From assembly GCF_932276165.1 (NCBI RefSeq), contig NC_063993.1:7574001-7638000 (forward strand): DNA of 64,000 bases, given 5' to 3'. Made by a program: the position numbers and the translations under genes. Origin of the DNA: Plutella xylostella (lineage: Eukaryota; Arthropoda; Insecta; Lepidoptera; Plutellidae). Below, one piece after another: positions 21,901 through 36,900 of this stretch (the stretch's first letter is position 1; the number at the start of each line of letters is the position of its first letter). Below the pieces are notes generated by a model, which was not told the origin of the DNA, ran no database searches, and worked only from the letters and a program-made list of their open reading frames with translations.

Positions 21901-24900
21901 ACGACCACAGCTCCTTACCTATACCCTAACTAATACAATAAGAAAAAAACTCTTTAAGCATTCTATGAACTTTTTTTAATATGGCGGAAAGCAATCTACC
22001 AAAAGGCTATTCTCGGAAACAACCTAACAAGCATTGGCAACCGGTTAGTTACTAATCGTAGCTATATTTTGGAGAGTCATGAATAATGCAGCAAAATCAA
22101 TTAATATTTGAAATAAGCCATGATTAAAATTAAATAATGTCTGTGTACCTATATCATAACCTAATTAGTTCCATTATGAAAACATAACATAAAAACATAG
22201 CGTTAGAAAGAAGAAGCTTTGGATGAAAAGTAATGTCCGCTTTAGAAATTACAGGCAGATATTAATATATCGTGTAAAACAGTGGAGCTTTAGTCTCTTC
22301 TCCAGTCTCGGAAGATTGATGTAGCGTCCTCCTGGATTCTAGACGCTGTGCGGCTGTCGCACGATAAATTAAACTCAACTCGCATGTGGAGTGGCAATAT
22401 TAAATCCACTGTCATCCCGCTCTATCGTCCTCTACGTTCTTATGCAAGACAAGGATAAATTAACGGTGGTGTTACGGCAGGATCCCTTTTTTGTTGCTCC
22501 GACGAGGTTCACCGTTAACTTCGGTCCTTTAATGACGGTTGCTGTTTGTAGCAACTGCTCTAGAAGTTCATGTTGACTCAACTTGTTTATGTGTGTATAG
22601 TTTTTCCTGTAACTACAGTTTCTTTTTCTATCGTACAATTTCCGTGTTAGGAAATACAGTCGGCAAATTAGTACAGAAACATCGGCATTTCTGTGCCGCA
22701 GCATTCGAACCCAGTATGTACTCCAATTTTCTAAACATCTAGAGTCCTCATTATCTTGCCTTGACAAGAAGTATTTCTTACTAATTTAAACCGGGTATGC
22801 GAGTGAAGCCAACTGACCAGATAACTTGACCGACCATGGCGTATCTGTGATCGGTAAATGGTTACTTTAAGTCTCGATATGCGAAGTATTCTCAAGGAAT
22901 GTCCACGTCGCTATGCCATACTTGTGTATGCTCGGACGGACTGATTTTTTTCTTTTCGCCGATGCATTTTCTGCAAGTTTTCAATGCGAACGGCATCAAC
23001 GAGCAATTTAGTATTTGGTTTCGTAGGTCCCTTTTTATTTGTTCGTAATTTTCCCATTGCACCGATTGGCCACTCCTTTAATCTCGGCAAAATTCCTGTA
23101 AGATTTTGCCATGGAACTAACGCTGCCGTGCGAGCAATTACGTTTTTTCCATCGATTCTCGTTGGGGATATTAAGGCTCGGTAATAACGCGTGCCGGCGT
23201 CATCCATCACGGAGTGCAATCGTCCCACTGTCACTCGGCCGGGCTCCTATTCCGGGCCGCGAGGCTCCACTCCGCTTCGCTAATGATTCCCGGAGCCGGC
23301 GTGAGATCCCGCGTCACCCGCAGCCGCCCCGCTTCGCTTGTATCGCGGCAAATCGTTTCTTGATCTCTTTTTTATACGACGCAATTACAATCGCGACTTT
23401 GATCCTATCGTAATAGTTCCTGAAAATCATTAGTCACATGAGGCGTGTCATAATTGCGATTGTGTTAATTGTGAGGTGTACAATTATACAATGTAGGCGT
23501 GTAACAATCCGGCCGGTTTATAATTTTTCTGGGGACGATTTTCCCACAGGGGCGGCGCGTCTCAAACGAGCCGCGCCCGCCCTTTATGTGGTTTTTTGTG
23601 GCGGCACAAAATACTCCGGTGGAAAACATTCAGTGATAACTGGCAACAATCGCAGCCGGCGGATGCCGCGCCATTCCGCGCATTCCGCCCGCTGGACGCT
23701 GCGCCTTGCTTTTTCCCCCAGCAGCGGCGCCGCTCCACCGAACGCTCTTGAGACTTGCCGCGAGACTCCGGGCTCCAAACAAACGATCACAATAAATTAT
23801 GTTTTTATCGGAATCAACCATCTTATTTGAGCATTGCTTTCGATGCCGATCGCATCGGTAGTTTCTGTTAGGCAGGTCGTTAGTCAAATGGTGGCGTTTT
23901 ACCGCGAGCCAACTTTTACAGTCATAAAATTGTTATTAAATATAATTTTTTAATCATCTTAATTTGGCTTATTTAAAACTATCAAGAGCATTTAGCATCT
24001 CGCATGTAGTTCATTAGTAGAGCGCGCTTCAACCCCACGTATTTCATTGTTCCATTGTTTTATTTTCCTGCTGTCCGGTGCTTACCGGAAGATATACAGC
24101 ACGCGGCGCTCTCCGCTGCCCCAGCATCGCACCTGCTGCATATGTTACTGAACTTGGAAACAGACAATAGCAAACTATTTAATGTTTGCATTCTAAAGAG
24201 AAGAATCAAAACGGAACACTAAACTCCCTAGCATTTTTATGCGATTTGAAAAGGGTTTTGGATTCAACATGTTTTGAATTTGACACTAATTACTTCGTTT
24301 TGACTTCACAATACCGCTCCTTTATGTAATTATTATACCAAGTAGGTACTAGGTAGGCAGTATCACCGGTGCCGGTAGTGGTTCCCGACTCAAATGAGTA
24401 TCTGTCAGATCTCCAAGCCGATAGTTATCTGCGCGCTCGATCTCGGTTCGACTGACATTGGTGGCCTTTTTGATGTCTATTTTATTACCTACTGATATTT
24501 TATCAGCTTTTATAAAAACCATTATTTCAACTCCTTCAGTGTCATAAATTTTAACATGACGCAGTGTTAACACAACACAAAGATTTGAAAGTTAATCTTT
24601 TGACAAAACTTGACAAGGCCTGTAAAGCTTGTAGAGGTCATTAATTTTAATATACACACGTAAGATAAATGTTTGTATTTACTTTTCAATGCTCAGGTTA
24701 GTCTTCCACGGAGCGACGTTGTGGTTGCCATCGCACAAATCTCACGCTAGATGTATCGCTGTTCTAGTTTAGTGACAATAAATCTTGTGTTTAGTGACGC
24801 AGTGGCTTGTATAATTAACAATAGCGGCATTATACGCGATTTCCAAACTAAGCAGCGCAACGAGGATCGTTTGTCACGACGCAAATTGCTATTTATGAGG

Positions 24901-27900
24901 ATTATCTGCACTTAAAACGCCGTCTATACGCATTGTGTTGGCGTATAGCTTTGTTACTCGCTAACTGATTTCGTGCGAAATGGATTGAAATGCTTCTTAA
25001 ATGAACTATGAACACACCGTTCCACTAAAAGGTTTTCACTGAGGCACTAGCATGCAAATGATGTTTATGTCTGAAAATTTAAAGCCCGAATGGGCATTCT
25101 AGAATGCGGTGCAGCGCTGGTCGAAGCGATGCGTTGACGTCATAAATAGCCCGTAGTTATTTAGGTAACAATCGGCGGTGGGTTGGATGGGCATTTGGTG
25201 AGATTCCTGTGCCTGCAGCGGCGGGCGTGTGTGCTCACCTGCATGCCTGGACCGTGGCCTCAGCCGCTGGTCTCTGCCCGACGTGAATTCGGGCCCCTAT
25301 GCCGAATATGCCAGCCCGTGCTATGCGCGCCTAACATTGGAACCTGTTTACACATGTGTGCCGCTGATTCGCCATACGTGGAATTGATTGGCGTTGATTG
25401 GATTGTGTTAGGCTATTTTGTATGGTATAATGTGTAGCCATTGCAAATTCACTAGTGAGTTGTACGTGAGCGTGTGTTTGGAAGATGTAGAACTAAATTG
25501 TAGGTAATCTTCAATTATATCTTTTAATAACTTCTTCGTTTTCTTCTTTTTCCGGCTACTCCTTTGAGGACTTATTCGCATTGTTATTAACTATGTTCTA
25601 TCTTTAAATATTATGTCCTAAGAAACAATAATAATGTTTTTATACTCTTCTTTCTAGTCTTATTCTTATAAAATTTAGGGTCGGCTTTGTGCGTCACCAT
25701 TTGTCATAAGCATTACTATACTTTTTACAGAACTTACTTTGTACAATGCACATAATGTTAGGTGACTTGTAGAAAATCTTCATGCATATTAATACGCACA
25801 CAATTCTAACTACAAACAATTTTTATTTCAGGTAAGTGACAAATGGAAAAGTTACTTGAACGGTGATCGCAGCACACACGATGCATTCCGCCGGATATTA
25901 CGCGAACCTCGGTAAGACAAACAACAGAAGGTTGGCTGGTAGAAAATGAAATACTAAAATTAAGCCCACCTTTTGTACATTTACCTATATCCTATATTTG
26001 TGCAACAAAGAGTTAAATAAATAAATAGATAAACAAGAACACAAACTATCCCAAACCAGATAAAAATAAACAAATAACAACCAGAAGAAAGTCTTACGCC
26101 GAGCACAAGTCACGGTCGCCGATGCCATTAATGCTATTATGTTGACCCGCGTTATCTCCCTTGCTCCTTATCTAATAGGTAGTTATAGAGGTACATAGCT
26201 GTTTCCGTGAAATAAGTAAAGGAAGACTACTCTATATTGACTAAAAACGAACGAACAAAAGTTGTCGTGCAATCGGCACATTCAATACAACGAGATAGAG
26301 TCGTGGCTCGCGCAGCAGCGCTCCTAAACTTCTGTTTTCGTCATATAGAGTGACCCCCCCAGGCAGTGTGACGAAATAGGTTGGTGCTTATAATGTTAAT
26401 TGAAATTTTGCATTGTAGTATTCAACAGTTGTTGTGGTTCATGTTAAGTATAAATAATATATCGCACAAATGTAGTGAGGCCCCGACACTAACGTCAGAA
26501 TGTGCCACGTGCAGTCCGTAGATAAACAATGTCAACCACAATTTCGCGGTTTCAGCTAATTTTGTGTTGTAAAATAGTGATTGTTTCCGTCCACCCGCTA
26601 GAAAATAATAAAGTTACTATTTCGGTACAAATTAGACTGAGTGGTTTCAGAAAAACCACTTTGTATTTTGTCGTCAAACTCTGGTAGATTTTTGTTACGT
26701 AACAAGGAAAATGTCTCTCTTTAAACACCTGTGTCGATCATTTGGTGCGAATGTTATTAGGACGGAATTATAAATACATTTAATTGATGGAAAGTTTTTG
26801 AATTGTCCGACTATTTATTATCGATTTCATATCCCTTCGTAAATTTTCTTGCAAATACCTAATGCATATATTTTTTTATTTAAGTTTTACTTATACAATT
26901 TTTTTTTTCAAAAAAATAAGTTAAATTTTTGTCCTTGGCATTAGTTATTTTTATTGTAATATAATATCTTTCTATAACACTTAATCAATTTATCCGCCAA
27001 TAGTTTTATCTTTGTCTATAAACCAAAACATACTCAACTCACCTTATACTTAAACAAATAAACTAACTGTCTTGAAAATAAAACCCGATTAAATACAAAA
27101 TAAGGAAGCTACTTCTATCTCCACAAGGACTCGTATAAATGAAGGTAATTCAACACATTTACTGTTGTCGATTGCTCCCCGAATGCCTGAAAGATACTTA
27201 GTAGTGAAATGGGAGTCTCAATTGATTAGCCAATTACATGAAATAGCTTCTCGAAATTTCTCCCGTCGTCGCGTCGGTTTTGTTGTGAAGAAACTTTTCA
27301 TGTTTTGCGACCTGTTGAATGTGCTGTGCATCTGCTATTAGAGTGTTATTGTCGATATCATTTGTATTTTATGTGTGGTCATTGATTACTTTGCTTTTTA
27401 GTCGACTTCGTCTGTATGTATTTTTTTTGGAATGCTCACCTTGATATTTTGGTATAATACCTTTTTGGTATTCTCCGTGATGACCGATTTTGATAATTCT
27501 TTTTTTGATTTATTGGGTTTATTTTTTATTAATAATCATATTGAGGATAGGGATAGTCAGTTGTTAAAAACCATCCAACAAATCCTACTTGCAACGAATC
27601 AAATCCACTATAGAAAAAAACAATCTACGACGATAAATATGAAATGATGATGATGAACTGGATATAAATAAGTAGGTAAATTATTATATTTCAGACCAAC
27701 AAAAAATATTTTTAGTAAGCATGCCGATAATAACTCAGCTACCAAGTTTTATTCAATAAGGACCAACATTTTGTGTGGACTTACACGAGCGAGCTAGCCA
27801 GTCTAGAAATGTCGACTTTATCGCTAGAAATAACCATAAAAGTTTGATTTATAAACGACGCGGCATCGCCTCGTGTAATAAAATCGACGAAGGTTGTGCC

Positions 27901-30900
27901 GCGAAATCGTACGTTTTCCTTGCTAAAAGTGGTTTATTTTCACCATGAACTCTTTTTATACCATTTTAAACTGTATTAAGTACTTTTGTTTCCTTCGAAT
28001 ACAATAACTCATACACCTACTTAACTTACATCGCAAACCAAGATAAGAGTTCTATATATTGAACGAGTGTTCCTGAAAGTGAATTCGACCCGCTGACTTG
28101 ACCTCGACAACTCTGAAGTGCGTTAATAATAACGAAAAGTAGGAGAGCGTGCGGTGGACTGTATGCAGCCGCTGCAGCCTGCAAGCCGTAGCCCACGCCA
28201 CCTCCGTGACACAGCCTGGCCCCGCCCCCTGCCTCTCGCTCACTCCCGCCGGCCAGAGCGAGACGGCACGGCTCCCTCCGTCGAAGCCTCCGCACTCCGC
28301 ACCGTACCAGTTCCAAGAAAAGCCAACTGTTATTATCCGTCGCGGATTGTTCTCGACCTATCGCCCGCTTTTATTATGTGGCTCTCATGAATGAATCCCG
28401 CCACCGCAGGTGTATGCCCCGGAGCGAAAATTTTTCGGCAGTAATTGCCTGGATCTAAATTCGTATAGTTGCTCAGCAATTTCCAGCACGCCACTTGATA
28501 ATTTCCAGTGGCTGGCTACTCAGATGCTTCTAATTTCTTTCGTTTCGCAGGAAGTTGCATGATTTCTCCTTTTGTATGATTATTGACACAGATGCATAAC
28601 GATAAGCCCACTTGGCTTTTGGACGAATGCATGTCGAATTAGACATCGATCAAACTCTTATTGGCACCAATGCATGTGATAATTTCGGCATGTGTGGGAT
28701 GATAAGTGTCTGATGCCAATGATTGGATAATCACTACTTTATCGCACCATTGAGAATATTTTATATCTATGAAGGATCTGTATGACTTAATATTCTTTTG
28801 TTTTTTACTTGGTAATTAAGTATTTAGTACATAATAATATTTATTTCACTTTTAATATTTGACTCTCTACATTGTATCGTCTGATACTTACTTTTTGATA
28901 GGTCAATATTTCTAAGTAATAAACCCCTATTCCTATTTATCAGCTTTCTAATTATTTGCAGCAAGCTATAAGCTTACATTTGAACAAAAAGGTAAAGGAG
29001 GTATTGGGGATTAACGTCGTCATAAATAATGAATAAAGTGCTATTAAAAAACCTCAGTGGTACCATTAATTAGAACGAAACTAGTTTGGAAGCGTGACAA
29101 ATTTGAATGGCGCTCTCTTGGGCTCGTAATATTGTCTTGGCAGCCGCTACAGATGATGGATTCGATTCAACGTCAAGTAAATATAGCTAGGCCGCTTCCT
29201 GTAATGCTTCAAAATACGAATTAAATTACATTGTGGATAACTTGCGAACAAAATGTATGAAACTAAATCAAAATCCAGAATTTAAGAAGTAGATGTTCAA
29301 ACACTGTTTTTGAGTCGAAAAAAAAATCGCGAATTTTCGATTCATATTATGTCGATGGGCGCGTAAAGGTACAATTACAAATTATCTACGATTACGATTG
29401 GCCACGCTTCATCTTCGTGCTAACCAGTTAACAGTTTGTAATCATCTGATAAGAAATCAATTACAATAAACTATCTTGTAAGTAGAGAAAGTAATAGGAT
29501 CATCGGTTTGAGAAGATGTTTGGTTAATTGTGGTGTTGTGAGGTTGAGCTCTGAGTCTCAGTGTTTAAGATCCAGCCACTGCCGAAGTCGAGTCGGTTCT
29601 CCGAGTGGTCTAACCGGTTTCCTTCGGGCGCGTCTGTCGTAATAACAGTAGCCTTAACGATTGTTGGCCCACGATAAATATAACTTGTTCCGCCGTTATA
29701 ATACGCCCGCAGCCACCTCTTTTCACTCTTTCTTTACCTTTCGATACAATCCCTCAAAAGTGGACTGGTTAACAAAAGTTCATGTTAGCACACGTTTGTT
29801 AATGCCTTTTGTAAGTTTTTCCATTCACGGTTGATCTACTCCACGTGTATACGTTTAGTGTCTTTTTAACACCTATCTATTACATTTATTTACTGTATGT
29901 GCCTTTTTATCATAAAACGTAATCTAAACTATCTCATTTAGGTAATTACCATCATTAATTTCAACAGTGCCAATTAAATTTAATTTTCAATGAGAATTTA
30001 ATGCCTTTAACGACTCAAACCGCAGGCTTGGAAAATTTATTTCTCACGCAAACGTTGTAGAAGAGAACAATATCGTAATAATAGGTTTTCGTACAATATG
30101 AAATTGTCAAGTGATATGTTTATTATCACCTCGTATAAATGTATTTTGTATGTGATGTGATGTGAGTGACTAATGTAATAGAAATAATGTCAGAAATAAT
30201 ATCGCAAAGTGACAATGGCGAAGGCACCGTCCACGCGCGACGAATATTCATAGCTTTTATGATTTGCATTATATGATATGAATTTCTTAGACGCGTGATG
30301 AAGTATGTATGCAGAATAGAATAGAATATCATTTTATTCAACGTAAAATTTTAAAATGGTTTGTTGAATGTCAAGATTATGATCACAAGTTCACAAAAGC
30401 TCAGTCACTGGGTTCAAAAAGATTATACACTCACGGGCAATGAAAAAGTTCCACTCACAAAATGCCGACACCAAACAACCCTAATTTTTTTAATCAATTT
30501 ACAAGTTGAACAAAATATTACCTTTGTTTGTTGGTAATATCTGTTAAATGTACTTCAATGATGCAGAAGGCGTCATTAAGATAGCTTTTTCCGTTTAGAA
30601 GTAATTTGTTGCTTTTCTCAGTGGTACCTTTTCATTGCCCGTGAGTGTATTTTACCAGTATAGTTTCAGCTTAATCTTGTTAGCTTCCTGTCTAGGTTTA
30701 TCTTCTACGTCACCTAGGCATGACGTCAATATCATTTTAAACTAAATGTTAGCTCACCACTTGCCAAATTATCATTATACTTACAATTTATGTAACAATG
30801 TTTGGGTCTACTGTAATAATAATTAGGCTGAATATTCTTCGTACATATTGAAATTCAGGTCGCTCAAATCTAAAATACAAAATTGTTCAACTAAGCAGTG

Positions 30901-33900
30901 TGTATAATCAAGTTAAACACACTTATTGTTGAAAGTGCTAAGGTTTCCACTACGATTGAAAATGGTTTAAACAGATCAACCGTAGAGAGATTATCATTAA
31001 CTAAGAACAAAGTAATCACTGCAAAAAACTTGCTATTTGCAAATGTTGGCGGCAAAATCTCTCATATGAATCACCGGTGCGACGCGATCATTTCCGCGCA
31101 ACCAATCGGAAAATTCCTGTTATCGTGCTAACTTTCTTCAACATTCGATGAAGCCGAGATCTTACAAGACTTCGTTCGATCATGAGCTATATTCAAAGCG
31201 CATTAGAAACGAGGGAAAAGTGACCAATTTCCTTAGCCGGTCAATGTACACCGGTTGGCAAAAACTAAGATATTAACACGCAAACCACGTGTATTACACT
31301 TGCTTGCCTCAGATAAATATTTATCCGAAATCTATTCACTTAATTGACATTTAAAAAGTTATTTAATTATTCTAAATTACCATTATGTAAGGAATTAAAT
31401 TGCACTGATAAAGAGAGAGCAAATCGCCAAATGTTGAGGATAAAAAAAAAACGAAAACTTTAAAGTAAACAATAATATTGTACTATGCACATAATCTCTA
31501 CAAGCGGCTGTAATAAGACCGCTTTATCAGCAACGTCAAGATAAGGCGAGGAGACTAGAACCAAAGCAACGGTGACATCACCTCCACACAGCTATTTGAG
31601 GCCTTGATAAAGAAATTGTTCATTAGACAACCTGCCCGATAACATAAACAATAAATTGCTAATGCTTCCACAATTGTAATTTATGGCCACTAGCCAGTTT
31701 ACGCACAACTTCGTAATAGTATTTTAATGATATGCCACTAATTTTAAAAAGTCCAGAAACATCGTTAAAAAAGTAGATTCGAAGGTGAACAAAAACGTAA
31801 ATGGTGGTCTACAAAATTTCGTGAACGGTGTAGCCGATCTACTCGAGCGCGACTTAGCAAAGACAGGAGCATATCGGATTGAAACTCGAAATCTCAAACC
31901 GGTTTCCAAGTCCTGCATCCTTCTCCAACAAGTAAGAGTGTGTATGTTCGGACTCTATCTGTGAGTCACTGTTTCTACGTGTCACGCCGGTCTCTACGCA
32001 CTTCATGGCCACCGTTCAGTTTGACTTGCTTTAGCCCGGCTACGTCTATTGCATTCACTGTTTCTAACTTAAAATAAGTATCTAATTTAACCTAATCATT
32101 GGCAATTACATAATTCATTGTTTTATGTGGTATATGTATCGCAGCTCATAAAAACCACCAGTAGGTCCCACGTAAAATAAATGATGTTTTAAGACTCATT
32201 TAAAATTTGAGATTCACTTTGCCAGTAGGTATAAAGTTTCTTTATTGCTTGCAATTAATATCATTTCCCAAAAACGTTGTTAAGGTGAAAGGATATTTTA
32301 TGTGTCAACGTTAGCATTGAGATTAAGAGGAGAATTTACTGCGTTTACCCGTTTATGGGTCATTTTGCTTCGCTTTGTATAAACAGCCCGACCGTCTCCC
32401 GTGGGTTATTATGTGCGTTATTTTTACACCCCAGAAGTTCACAGTAAATCACAGCTTTATTGTGTATTTACTCTTCATTTTCAACATTGGCTACTTAATC
32501 TTTCAAGTCGTTGGTTTAGATATTAGCGTTGTTATCGAATGTAGTGTAACACTTGTCAAATTCGTTTATTCGAGCATTATTCGTTTTGATTTATCGTGGT
32601 GCCAAGTGGCGCCGTCGGCCGCTCGGAGGTGTAGAAAGAGAAAGGGAACATTCAAAAGTAGGTAATGTTTTTGCTGTTGGTGGTGGAACGAGCGGCGCAT
32701 GAATCACCGGCCGCGTGGGCGACCAGCTTATTGTGCTTCGTCTTGTATCCACACTTCATAGATAACATTGACTTTTTCTCTTACCTCGCTCCGTAACGAT
32801 TGATTTCGATTTCTATGAACTGCTTCGTGTGAATTTCCTATTGAATGTTAATGTAATAGGCGCCTATCAAATATATCAAAACGTTTACATCTTCGTGCAG
32901 TTTTGTACTCATTTTCTTCCACGTTTTTGTGATATCTGCTTTTATATGTTATTCTCTCTCGCCTAAATAATGTTAGCAGTATGTATATTTATAATATAAG
33001 ATAATAATATAACCTAACCAACATATAATATAATATAACCTACAACATAGTTTTTTGTTAACTTTAAATGTTTTGTTCAAATAATAAACATGCATGAAAC
33101 ATATTGTTTAATTTAGTATGTACCTATCTACAGGGGCACTACAAATAAATTTTAAAGTGATGTTTCTATTGCAACTATTCTCATTTGGTATTGAACTTTT
33201 GGTTGCGGTTAAAGCGTCTAACTATTCGAGTTCACTCCACTGACCTTTTCTGTATCGATACAAATTCAGTCGGGACGTGATGTCGCAAACAGCAAATTGA
33301 GCGAGCTTTCTCACTCGGCTCACCATTGTGTTGTACGATATCCGTTCACTTGCAGTGAACCCAGAGGTATAGACCTGGCATAATGACCATGAACTTTAAA
33401 ACAATATTAGAGTATGTGCTAATGCTAAGCCAAGACAAAATTAAGAATTTGTGACGAGTTAATGACACTAAAGACAGAGACTTAGGAATAAATGTGCTTA
33501 CGCGCGAAATATAGATTTCTTATGGGTGTAGTAAAACAGGTAAAATATTAGTGTAAAGGCTCATGAAGTTAATTACACAAAAATACCTTAAGTAATTTTT
33601 ATGTATTTTAACATTAAACACGTTTATGTAAGTATTTATCTCTGAAATCAATAATTCCAAACTTTAATGATGATCATCATAATCCAGACTGTTCTTGCTA
33701 GTAGCACAGCTTTGTGTTTATATTTAATAATAATATAGTATATATTTTTTCAGGTCTGCAAGTAATCTTACTGCCTACCTATATATAAATCATGTAAATA
33801 ATAATAATAATAAACATTTATTTCAGGCATCAGTGGCCCATATTATAAACTAAACACATACATTTTATATCATACAAAATAATAAATAAAAATAACATAA

Positions 33901-36900
33901 TTAGGTATAACATTTAAAATAAATAACATACATATTATGTATTAGTGTAAGTTCACAAAGCTTAGCCGTGTTCATCTGCTGCTTACATCGGGTCAAAAGA
34001 CCGTTATGTATTTGCATTGAACGAGCCTGGCGGCAAACAGACGTTCGGTTTTCAATGTAAGTAAATGCAGTTCTTTCTACAGTTTATATGTTGGCCTTCT
34101 ACTTACACTTACTTATAGATAATTATATAAATGAACAGTATACTTATTTACATTTTACCAAATAATTATCATAATATACTTACCTATCTGTAGGTAATTG
34201 TGGCAACTATTTATTTTACTTACATTAATTTTATTTCACCACGGCGTTACGCTTAGAAGAGCTATTTAATTTTCATGTAGAGAAAAACTTACATAATATT
34301 AATTAGGTGCTTACTAACTTAATTTGTTACAAAAATTACAGCAAATTCGTGTCAAATGGGGTTATCCATATTTTATCTATAAATCAAGATGTTTGTATTT
34401 GATTAATTTCTTTGTCGTTTTGCCGTCGGTGCCTAGCAGGAACCGGTCTCACTTGCATTTAAAACAAGCATTTCTCGAAACCGGTATATTTCGTTAATTT
34501 AATTCACCGCCATTAAAATAAATCACTGTATAAATACAAGATTGAAATTTAACAATCAAAGCCAATTTTTATTACGCTTTTAGCATCCGCATGGTTTTGG
34601 AGTCTATGCATTAAATTGCAAATGTAATTTGATTGTAAGATTAGCTTCTACATAAACTATGAACACTACTATTTGAGAACACGTGTTAGTACTCGTATCG
34701 TCCAAACGTCCCAACATGGCTGTGTCTTGGCCACCGAGTGCTCGGTGAACAGAGCTTTAGCCACAAATGGCTCATTTCGCCACTTCCTACTCGCCGCCTG
34801 CTGAATGCCCCGTTATCTCCCATAAAATTAGTCTTGTTCTCTATCCTTTGCATCTCTTGAGCTTAAATACTGTCTCTTAAGATGAAATAAATATAAGTAA
34901 CTACTCCAAGTACTTACTTACTAATATTAATTATGCATGCATAATATATTATTGATGACCCACTGGTTTTCTTGTTTTACTCAATGGTAGCAAGTGCAGC
35001 GAAACGAGAGCCCGAGATGTTCGTATAGATACTGATCATGCCTCCAGTAGAGCTGATTATAAGGCCAGGAAGTGAAACTACTGAACGCCCCTACCAGTTC
35101 TGCTCGCCTAGTATTTAAACTGACAACAGGTTAATTTCTCAGCTTACTTTTACTGCAGAACTGGGGTAATAAAACTAATTCGCTTGTAAGCTGTAAGCAT
35201 TTCTTGCTCGAACCTGGATCTTTAATTGCTGTTCGACTTTAGAGTAGCTTTTTGTGCAGCTTCAAAGATCGAGGTTCAATTATCGTTTGAACTGATAGAG
35301 CGGCAATCTTGTGCAATGAGTCGATTGTAACAATAGTTGTAGAGTCGTTGGCGTGGTGCACCTGTCAACACGCAGCACTAACGCACAAATCAGTTTCGTC
35401 ACGAGGGGCCCGGGGGGCGTGAGGGGGCGAGGGGGACCATGCATTATTCAAGGCTCATTTCTATTCGAAGCCGACATGCTGCCCGATAAAAACTTCTCGT
35501 TTGACAAGTCCGACGCCTGCACCCTTTGTACTTACGTCATGTTCCCTCCTTTATTGCATGTGTGCCTTAAGCGTCGTTAAACTTATTTGTCGATGTATTT
35601 TTATTGGTTTACCGTAAACTAATGGCTTTATTTTCACAGCTACTTATTTTTTGATGATAAATAAAAAAAAAAACTTATATTAACTTTGTGTCAATTTGTA
35701 AATCAATGAGAAATGGTAAGGCTCGTGAAACGTGTTAACAGCGTTCCCGAAAGAATACAAATCACATCCTTTACAAGACCGTTTGTGTTTTATGATAATA
35801 CGCAACTGTTTACAATGCTTTTAAAGAAACAAAACAGGAGCTTAGTATACCAATAACTGTCTGTGCTGGCGTGTTCGAAGTTACAAGCGATGGGGTGAAA
35901 GATCAAATCTTTTAAAGGTCCTCGTGGCTCGGCTCAACACTCACCAATGAACGCGTGATCGATTTGCCCTACTTATACGGAACGAGTTATAGCAGCTCTA
36001 ACGTCTCTATTTTCTATTTTCATATGATCATGATCAGTAATGTTTAAGTTTACGACTCAAACAAGTTTCCCCTGTTGGAAATGATAATATAATTTTGCTT
36101 TACAAATAAAAGTCTGTGTCTCGGCCGCAGCGTTCGGAAACAAGTTGCAGTGTAAAGTGATAATGCGAGTGAGTGGAGCTAAATAGGAGCGGAAACGTGA
36201 AGCGCAAGACAGTTTTTGTTGGCATTTTGCCCGAGGATCCTCCGTTACATGGTCCCCAAGTGTTGGCCGATGACGATAGGCAGACGATTCGGATCATTTT
36301 ATTTCGAGATCGCTCGGAAGTCGGTAAAGCATACGCGTTATTGAAAGATTTATCGCTACTTTCTTGTAATCCCGACAGCAGTACGCATGTATCGTGTAAG
36401 TAAGAAGAGGACGTCCGTAATTTATTGCCGTGTCGTTGTCAAAAACAACTGACGACGTAAAAAGAACGTATCGTACGAAAAATCATCAGATCAAAGTACT
36501 TACCTAAATAGCGATCTGCCTAAGCTAGCGAGTGGTGCTGAATTTTATGCGGAGAGAATAAAGCAGAAGCGACAAAAATACGCAACGTCTGATTCTTTGT
36601 CGCTAGTAATAATGTAATAATGACCCGCATAGTAAACCAGCGATGATTGTGGATGTCGCAACTCCGCGCGAATCGTGCTGTCGTGTCGTAGCCGTTTATT
36701 TTCTAATTACCAGCCACTAGCATTTCCATTAGCCCCACTAACTGGCGTCTATGCTGAATTACTAACTTCATTGCGTACCTACCGCCTACATTGTTCATAG
36801 AAGCTGTGATATCAGTTTGGATGTTTACAGCGTTGTAGCGTTTAGCTCGTGAGGTTCCAATTAGTTTTGGGCCATTGAGCTTTTACCTCCGACCGCTTGT

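Larger units (their letters stand above)
21915..26221. other. sd intron 1 segment between SINE and MITE
   Basis: Apart from the GC-rich island, no supported gene. At 25,094-25,107 there is a perfect palindrome GCATTCTAGAATGC. A LINE-like 3' end (…TTTGTGCAACAAAGAGTT then AAATAAATAAATAG) lies at about 25,970-26,036. Confidence 0.4.

Noticed and set aside
23438..23887. ORFs of 130 and 85 codons in a GC-rich block
   Set aside because: Open frames on both strands reflect lack of AT-rich stops. No conserved domain, and no splice sites that fit sd.
28026..28394. Overlapping ORFs on both strands
   Set aside because: Again a GC-rich patch; Pro/Ser/Arg-rich translations without family match.
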